The notes under the pieces were generated by a model. It was given only the letters and a program-made list of their open reading frames with translations, did not search any database and was not told the DNA's origin. Of a stretch of 9,657 nucleotides of DNA, positions 4,876 to 9,657 are shown one piece after another; position 1 is the stretch's first letter; each line of letters begins with the position of its first letter. A program made the position numbers and the translations under genes. The stretch covers positions 1 to 9,657 of the forward strand of contig CAMLNW010000091.1 of the NCBI GenBank assembly GCA_946481495.1. The letters run 5' to 3'. The stretch comes from an uncultured Actinomycetes bacterium. GTDB taxonomy: Bacteria > Actinomycetota > Thermoleophilia > Solirubrobacterales > Thermoleophilaceae.

Positions 4876-6820
4876 CGGACAATTTCCGCTGCAGAGTCTC
4901 GGGCGAGAGCAACTGACCCGCCCAAGAACGGCCAACCGCCATCTGCGCAGCGTTCGAACGGATACCGAATGCGCGCTCCAAGAGAAAGAACCGGACCCGA
5001 ACCGCGCGGCCGCCAACGGTGCCGCGCAGAACCTCGCCTCGCAGGCTCAACCGGCCACGTGCCGCTGCCTTGCCCGTTACCTGGAACGACCCACGCGCAC
5101 GGCTGGAGCGGACGAACCTCACGCTGCCGCTGATACGAACGCCGGGCACTAGAGAGCCACGTCGTAATACAAAGCCCCGCCCGTTAGCCACGTAGCTGCC
5201 GCCCCTTAGCCCTCCGGTCCTGGGCATACGGCCACCGGCCTCACCTTTACGTTTGGCAACATCGAGGAAGGCGGCCATGAGTAGGGACTGGAGGCCGTCG
5301 ACGATCGTCAGCTTGACCGCCGTAACGGTCCGCCCGGCACGACCCCTAGGGCCTGTCGGGCGTAGGCCCTTAAGTGAAGTGGGCGGCGGCGGCGAGTGCA
5401 CACCCGTGGAGCCGGGACAGCCGCCCGCCTTGCCGCCCGCCAGGAAACGGCGAACCGCCGGGCCAGCGCACTCGGCCTCCCACTCGATCACGCCGTGACC
5501 CGCGCCCGGCACGACCATCAGCTGAGACCGTGGCAGCAGCGCCTGCAGCGCCCGTGCGTCCGCGAGCGGCGTGCTGACATCCGCGCCGCCTGAAAGCAGG
5601 AGCGCCGGCACATCTGGCATCGGGCCCAGGGAAGCCGCCATGCGCGATGACGACGGCCATCCCAGGCACATCCCGAGCACATGGCTAGCGGAGGCGATCC
5701 GTCGACCGAACGGAGCGAACGCGTCGGCCGGCAACGCATCGATCAGAGCAGCCACCGCTGCGCGCCTCCCCTCTAGCGGTGTCGTCGCGCTCCAGGGGAG
5801 GGCGGTGTCAGCGCAGAGCCTCGCTATCGCACTCGTCGTGCTGCTGTCGCGAACGGGCACCGTCGTCCCGAGCCGCAAGTAGCGAACAAAGTCGCTCCGA
5901 ACACGCAGCAGCGGCGCCGAATCGCCCTGGACAGCCGCCGCCACCGCGGCGGGGAAGGGCCCCAGCACCAGGGGATACAACGACGCGAGTTCCATCAGCC
6001 CCTCACCGTCGATGGTTGCCCGGTGCCGCCGGCCCCAGCGATCGACGACATAGCCTCTGAGCGGGCGACGATCCAGGCGCTCGGCCAGCCGGGTGACCGT
6101 GCCCCCGGGATCGCGCATGAAGCGCCGGCACCCGCGTTTGCCACAGATGCTCTCCAGCGCGGAAGGTACGGCGGCCATGCTCGACCGTTGGAGGGCGTCG
6201 ACGCCATTCGGACCTACGATTGAGTCGAGCACGAGCCGGTCAACGCGGCTTGGGTAGCTTCTGGCGTAGACCTGTGCGAGGTACGTGCCGTGGGAGACGC
6301 CGTAGATGGCGATCCGCTCGGCGCCGAGGGCATCGCGAACGGCATCGATGTCGTGGGCCATGTCGACCGACGAGTAGAAATCGCGGCCAGGGCCGAGCTT
6401 GACCGCACAGGCGGTGACGTCGGCCGGCTTCGCCGAAGCGCGCTGAAGCACCGGACAGTTGAGCAGCCCGGACCCACCGGTTCCGCGCAGATCCATCACC
6501 ACGATGTCGCGCGAGCGCGCCTCAGTCCCGACGAGCTCTTCGACAGCCTCGCTGTCGAAGGCCCCCGTCGCCGACTCACCAGGACCATCCGCGATCAGGA
6601 AGAGCGGCGGGCGAGTGGAGCGCCTGGCCTTCTGGCGCTCGATGCGCAGCTTGACCGTGCCGGGCACGGTGCCGCTGCGGTCGAGCGGGACGGTCAGCGT
6701 CGCGCAGGAGCGGCCGCTGCTGGCGCGCTCGCAGAACTCGAGCGCGGCGGAAGCCTCAGCGGCGCTGATCGACAGCGTGCCGCCGACGATGGCCAGTAGA
6801 GCTCCTAGACGAAGACTCAT
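4844..6820 (-). CDS. Secreted alpha/beta hydrolase (S33 / TAP-like) with extra C-terminal beta-rich domain
   Basis: This is a predicted exported serine hydrolase related to tripeptidyl aminopeptidases such as the Streptomyces Slp and mycobacterial Hip1 groups; peptidase or esterase activity is possible and the substrate is unknown. It has 658 residues. A signal peptide covers about 1-25, with cleavage near EASA. A cysteine pair (30, 39) precedes VPLDRSG. The oxyanion-region motif reads DGPGES (78-83). The nucleophile is S176 in GVSHG, the acid probably D414 in GGADVSTPL, and the base H442 in GAGHG. A proline-rich linker near 476-480 leads into a domain at about 495-625, rich in short Gly/Arg/Val beta segments such as ARGRLSLRGEVLRG, which the basic family lacks. 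ATG 6820 overlaps the stop of the upstream homologue as ATGA. No strong ribosome binding site is seen, so translation is probably coupled. Confidence 0.85.
   Translation of the reverse strand: MSLRLGALLAIVGGTLSISAAEASAALEFCERASSGRSCATLTVPLDRSGTVPGTVKLRIERQKARRSTRPPLFLIADGPGESATGAFDSEAVEELVGTEARSRDIVVMDLRGTGGSGLLNCPVLQRASAKPADVTACAVKLGPGRDFYSSVDMAHDIDAVRDALGAERIAIYGVSHGTYLAQVYARSYPSRVDRLVLDSIVGPNGVDALQRSSMAAVPSALESICGKRGCRRFMRDPGGTVTRLAERLDRRPLRGYVVDRWGRRHRATIDGEGLMELASLYPLVLGPFPAAVAAAVQGDSAPLLRVRSDFVRYLRLGTTVPVRDSSTTSAIARLCADTALPWSATTPLEGRRAAVAALIDALPADAFAPFGRRIASASHVLGMCLGWPSSSRMAASLGPMPDVPALLLSGGADVSTPLADARALQALLPRSQLMVVPGAGHGVIEWEAECAGPAVRRFLAGGKAGGCPGSTGVHSPPPPTSLKGLRPTGPRGRAGRTVTAVKLTIVDGLQSLLMAAFLDVAKRKGEAGGRMPRTGGLRGGSYVANGRGFVLRRGSLVPGVRISGSVRFVRSSRARGSFQVTGKAAARGRLSLRGEVLRGTVGGRAVRVRFFLLERAFGIRSNAAQMAVGRSWAGQLLSPETLQRKLSARSQPARHAR
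4846..5340 (-). other. Extra C-terminal domain of the intact hydrolase
   Basis: This encodes roughly residues 494-658 of the downstream hydrolase. It holds the segments AVKLTIVDGLQS, RTGGLRGGSYV, VPGVRISGSV, ARGSFQVTGKAAARGRL and SLRGEVLRGTVGGRAVR, which look like successive short beta strands. The upstream homologue has the same order at about 6880-7320. The function is not known to me. A surface-binding or stabilising role is only a guess. The last 30 or so residues are Arg/Ser/Ala-rich and run into the transporter gene. Confidence 0.55.
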
Positions 6821-8821
6821 CGGCTCGCTGCCGCCAACTTCCGGTACGGCTGGGCCGCGGCAGCGGTGGCCGTCGACATGAAGAAGGCCCCCTCGCCGTT
6901 GTCGAAAATGGCGGCATACGGCGCGTTGAGCGTGCCCCTGACAGGCCGGCCGGCTAGCCGCCCTCGCAGGTTGTCGCCACGGATCATGAGCCGCCCGCGC
7001 GCCGCCCTGGCACCCGACACCCTCAACACTCCTCGGAACTTTCGCGACGCCCCGTCGAAGAAGTTGGACACCGATCCGGACAGTAAGACTCCGGGGACGT
7101 AGGAGACCCGATCGAACCGCAGGCGGTCGGATTTGAAGTGGAACGTGACCCGGCCATGGCGCAAACCGCCCGCGCGCAACGCTCTGGAGAAGACATCGCT
7201 GACAGTCTGGCCCTCTAGCTGGCGGCGCTGAGCTTCCGCGAAACGTTCGAAGACCTCGAACATGATGCTCTGCACGCCGTCAGCGAACGTGAGCTGAACC
7301 GCGGCGAGCGTTCGCCCCGACCGCCCGGGCACGCCCACCCGAGGCACCTCGCTCAGCGCCAACGGAGGCGGTTTGGACACCGATAGGTAGCCCCGGCGAC
7401 GCGGGCACGCATCGGGATGCCCACCCGCCAGAAATCTGCGCGTAGCACGACGCGAGCAGTCATCGACGATGAAGCCTGGGATACCCGCTATGCCGCTCCA
7501 GTCGTGCAGCAGCTGGGCGCCGGGAACCAGCTGAGCGACTCCCTCGGCATCCTCGACGGTCCGCCGAAGATCCTGCTGGTTGGCGACGACCAGCGTGGGA
7601 ATCGCGGGCAACGGCCCTGGGGGCTCGGAAGGCTGCGAAGCGGTGGGCCAGTGTCGACAGAGCTGGAGCGTGTCGCCGCGCAAGGCCGCCTCGGCGCCGA
7701 ACGGTGCGAACGTGCTGGCCGGTAGTCCTGAAATGAACTCGCGCGCCTGACGATCTCGGTCGAACGGCGGCGCCGTCCGCGACCAGGGAAAGATCGAGTC
7801 CTCGCAGATAGATGCCGCCGCTGCCGCCGGGCTCCACGCGCGCGGGCTGTAGGTGAACAGATCGTCGCTATGCACTCGAACAAGCGCCCGCAGTAGAGGA
7901 GCGGCGTCTCCGCGTAGGGCGTTCCTCACCAATCCGGGGAACGCGTCGATAGAGATGCCCAGACTCATGCTGTCGACTCTCGCCAGGTCGTAGAGGTCCT
8001 CGGGTCCAGCGGTCACGATGCGACGCCGCCCGTGCCCGTCGATCAGCTCACCGCGCAGCGGCGAGCGACTGAGTCGCTGCGCCCAACCGCTGCGTGTCAG
8101 CAACGAGATCGCGCGTCGACATACGACACGCTCCGCGAGGGCACAAGCGCCGCAGGACCCGTGGGAGCGCCGCGAAGCTGGAACGCTCCAGGGGATCGAG
8201 ACCGGCGGGAGCGACAGGAGAGCTGAGGACCATCCGCTCGACGTTGGCCGGATACCGACGGGTGTACTCGAGCACCGTCCGTGTCCCGTACGCCTCGCCC
8301 AGGAACGCGATTCGAGGAACGCCAAGCGCCAGTCGCACCGCCTCGATGTCCTGCGCGGAGTCGCGCGGTGTATAGAAGGCGCGCCGCGCCCCCAATTGCT
8401 CGGCACACGCCGCAGCGGCGACACCACGCGTGTTCCGTCGGGCGCGCTCCAGCGCTTCGCAACGCAGGACGCTCGACCTCCCGGTTCCTCGCAGATCCAT
8501 CACCACGACGTCGCGAGAGCGAGTCTCGGTTCCGAGAATACGCCTAGTCAGCTCCGCGCCGTACGAGAAGGTCGACGACTCTCCCGGTCCGCCAGCGACG
8601 ATGAACAGCGGTGGACGCGCCGCGTTACGTGCCCGTGACCGCTCGACACGGAGCGTCACAGAGCCAGGCACGGCGCCCGACCGGTCGAGAGGCACTGTCA
8701 CCTGTGCACAGGTCCGGCCCTTCGCCGGAACCTTGCACGGAGCGAGTGTCGCGGCATCTGCCGCAGACGCGAGACATAGGGTCCCGAGAACCCCCACCAG
8801 AACCCCAAAGCGAACCCTCAC
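6817..8821 (-). pseudogene. Frameshifted, catalytically degenerate copy of the secreted TAP-like hydrolase
   Basis: A GTG at 8821 starts a signal peptide (MRVRFGVLVGVLG, cleavage near ADA at residue 23). The protein then follows the downstream hydrolase: cysteine pair, VPLDRSG, GGPGES, and so on. After about 245 codons the frame runs to a stop at 8048-8050, but the homology continues in the next frame to TGA 6817-6819. Removing one G from the GGG complementary to 8082-8084 restores a gapless match to the homologue (TQRLAQRLSRSPLRG against VTRLAERLDRRPLRG) and gives 667 residues. Independently, GVSHG has become GEAYG (Ala177, codon 8291-8293), and no His lies at the catalytic position near 7483-7485; only the Asp (near 7570-7572) remains. 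The C-terminal beta-rich domain is kept. It may be a pseudogene, or a pseudoenzyme with a sequencing error or recent mutation. Confidence 0.7.
6880..7320 (-). other. Extra C-terminal domain of the degenerate hydrolase copy
   Basis: This stretch matches the appended domain of the neighbouring hydrolase: LAAVQLTFADGVQS, RAGGLRHGRV, VSYVPGVLLSGSV, FRGVLRVSGARAARGRL, then MIRGDNLRGRLAGRPVRG. It carries about 20 additional residues (a charged helical stretch around FERFAEAQRRQLEG) between the first and second blocks. It remains an open, conserved frame despite the loss of catalytic residues upstream in the same gene. Confidence 0.5.
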
Positions 8822-8926
8822 GGGCGGGGAGTATGACCATGTTCTTGGCGTTCTGCGCCAGTCGGCTCTCTGGGCGGGTTGGCGAGCAGGCACGCGGGGG
8901 CGTGGGCAGGTACCCTTCCGCGCCGC
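8822..8926. promoter_or_regulatory. Divergent intergenic region between the hydrolase pair and the carboxylase gene
   Basis: This 105-bp region must serve two divergent genes. On the minus strand CATACT (complement of 8830-8835) lies 8 nt before GTG 8821, so a leaderless transcript is possible, though the -35 region is poor. On the plus strand TACCCT (8911-8916) fits TAnnnT and lies 10 nt before ATG 8927, again with a weak -35. Neither start has a Shine-Dalgarno sequence at normal spacing; GCAGG at 8906-8910 is 16 nt away. CACGC (8891-8895) and GCGTG (8900-8904) form a short inverted repeat around GGGG, a possible but unproven operator. Confidence 0.35.
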
Positions 8927-9657
8927 ATGTTCTCGAAGGTTCTGGTTGCAAATCGCGGCGAGATCGCGATCCGTGTGATGCGCGCTCTTGAGGAGCTGGG
9001 CATCGCGTCGGTCGCGGTGTACTCGGAGGCCGATCGCGACGCGCCGCATGTCAGGCGCGCCGATGAGGCGTACCTGCTTGGGCCTGGCCCGGCGGCGGAG
9101 AGCTACCTGGTCGTCGAGAAGATCCTCGAAGTCGCCAAGCAGTCGGGCGCCGAGGCGATCCATCCGGGCTATGGCTTCCTGGCGGAGAACGCGCCGTTCG
9201 CGCGCGCCTGCGACGAGGCCGGGATCGTGTTCATCGGCCCGCCGGCCGACGCGATCGACTCGATGGGCTCGAAGACCAAGGCGCGCGAGCTGATGCAGGC
9301 CGCGGGCGTGCCGATCGTGCCGGGCACGACCGATCCGGTCGAGACGGTCGAGGACGCGCGCAAGATCATCGACGACTCGATCGGCTACCCGGTCGCGGTC
9401 AAGGCGGCCGGTGGTGGCGGCGGCAAGGGCTTCCGCGTCGCGCTGACCGAGGACGAGCTGCAGGACGCCTTCGAGGGCGCCGCGCGCGAGGGCGAGAAGT
9501 TCTTCTCCGACGCGACGGTCTACATCGAGCGCTACCTGCCCGACCCGCGCCACGTCGAGGTCCAGGTGCTCGCCGACTCGCACGGCAACGTCGTCCATCT
9601 CTTCGAGCGCGACTGCTCGGTCCAGCGCCGTCACCAGAAGGTGATCGAGGAGGCTCC
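8927..9657 (+). CDS. Biotin carboxylase / acyl-CoA carboxylase alpha subunit, N-terminal part (runs off the window)
   Basis: This is the ATP-dependent biotin carboxylase part of an acetyl- or propionyl-CoA carboxylase, which charges biotin with bicarbonate to supply malonyl- or methylmalonyl-CoA. The 243 visible residues begin with the diagnostic [13 protein letters not shown] (5-17). They contain [10 protein letters not shown] (79-88), the ATP-site SKTKAR (115-120), the ATP-grasp glycine loop GGGGGKG (162-168), and [13 protein letters not shown] near the right edge (from 227), which holds the catalytic Cys/His/Lys cluster of this family. ATG 8927 gives the standard N-terminus with no visible ribosome binding site at normal distance, suggesting a leaderless or near-leaderless mRNA. 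Whether it is a single biotin carboxylase (accC) or a fused carboxylase-BCCP alpha chain (accA3/pccA) cannot be told because the C-terminal part is missing. Confidence 0.95.
   Translation, partial: MFSKVLVANRGEIAIRVMRALEELGIASVAVYSEADRDAPHVRRADEAYLLGPGPAAESYLVVEKILEVAKQSGAEAIHPGYGFLAENAPFARACDEAGIVFIGPPADAIDSMGSKTKARELMQAAGVPIVPGTTDPVETVEDARKIIDDSIGYPVAVKAAGGGGGKGFRVALTEDELQDAFEGAAREGEKFFSDATVYIERYLPDPRHVEVQVLADSHGNVVHLFERDCSVQRRHQKVIEEA

Noticed and set aside
8048..8821. The N-terminal hydrolase fragment as a complete small secreted protein
   Set aside because: The homology to the neighbour continues without loss in the adjacent frame, so the stop at 8048-8050 is the consequence of a frameshift rather than a natural end.
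8822..9634. Upstream extension of the broken hydrolase frame into the divergent carboxylase gene
   Set aside because: The frame stays open by chance opposite the biotin carboxylase. The signal peptide beginning at GTG 8821 marks the real start.
1..9657. CRISPR array, tRNA, rRNA, transposase, prophage or defence genes
   Set aside because: No regularly spaced repeats, tRNA-like cloverleaf, rRNA sequence or mobile-element protein motif was seen on either strand by reading.

Overview
The window is about 9.7 kb of very GC-rich DNA from a bacterium, most likely an actinomycete-type (Actinomycetota) genome. Coding strands are dominated by G/C-ending codons, GTG starts are used, and the gene set fits that phylum: a stand-alone sulfite reductase of the type ending in GEGECAV, an iron-sulfur CysH, separate CysD/CysN/CysC, secreted TAP-like hydrolases and an acyl-CoA carboxylase biotin subunit. 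Placement in Thermoleophilia/Solirubrobacterales is a guess from style and was not tested.

Positions 1-3862 (+ strand) hold an assimilatory sulfate reduction operon: the 3' end of a ferredoxin-type sulfite reductase, then cysH (APS reductase), cysD and cysN (ATP sulfurylase), and cysC (APS kinase). The genes are 0 to 88 bp apart. CysDN make APS from sulfate and ATP, CysH reduces APS to sulfite, the reductase at the left edge makes sulfide, and CysC diverts APS to PAPS. A 13-codon reading frame with a good ribosome binding site sits between cysH and cysD. A perfect GC-rich hairpin lies between cysN and cysC.

Positions 3863-4875 (+ strand) hold a short AT-richer leader and a TSUP/TauE-SafE family membrane transporter, probably the sulfate, sulfite or other sulfur-compound transporter of the cluster. 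Its start region contains a hairpin that covers the Shine-Dalgarno sequence.

Positions 4844-8821 (- strand) hold two tandem, homologous genes for secreted alpha/beta hydrolases (S33 / TAP-like family), each with an extra beta-rich C-terminal domain. The downstream copy (4844-6820) has a complete Ser-Asp-His triad. The upstream copy (6817-8821) carries a one-base frameshift that can be placed at 8082-8084, and it has also lost the catalytic Ser and His. The two copies overlap by ATGA. This block uses more A/T-ending codons than its neighbours and converges on the transporter gene with a 32-bp tail overlap.

Positions 8822-8926 are a compact divergent intergenic region. From 8927 to the window end, on the + strand, is the start of a biotin carboxylase (acetyl/propionyl-CoA carboxylase alpha chain), cut off by the window edge. 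No tRNA, rRNA, CRISPR array, transposase or prophage gene was seen.
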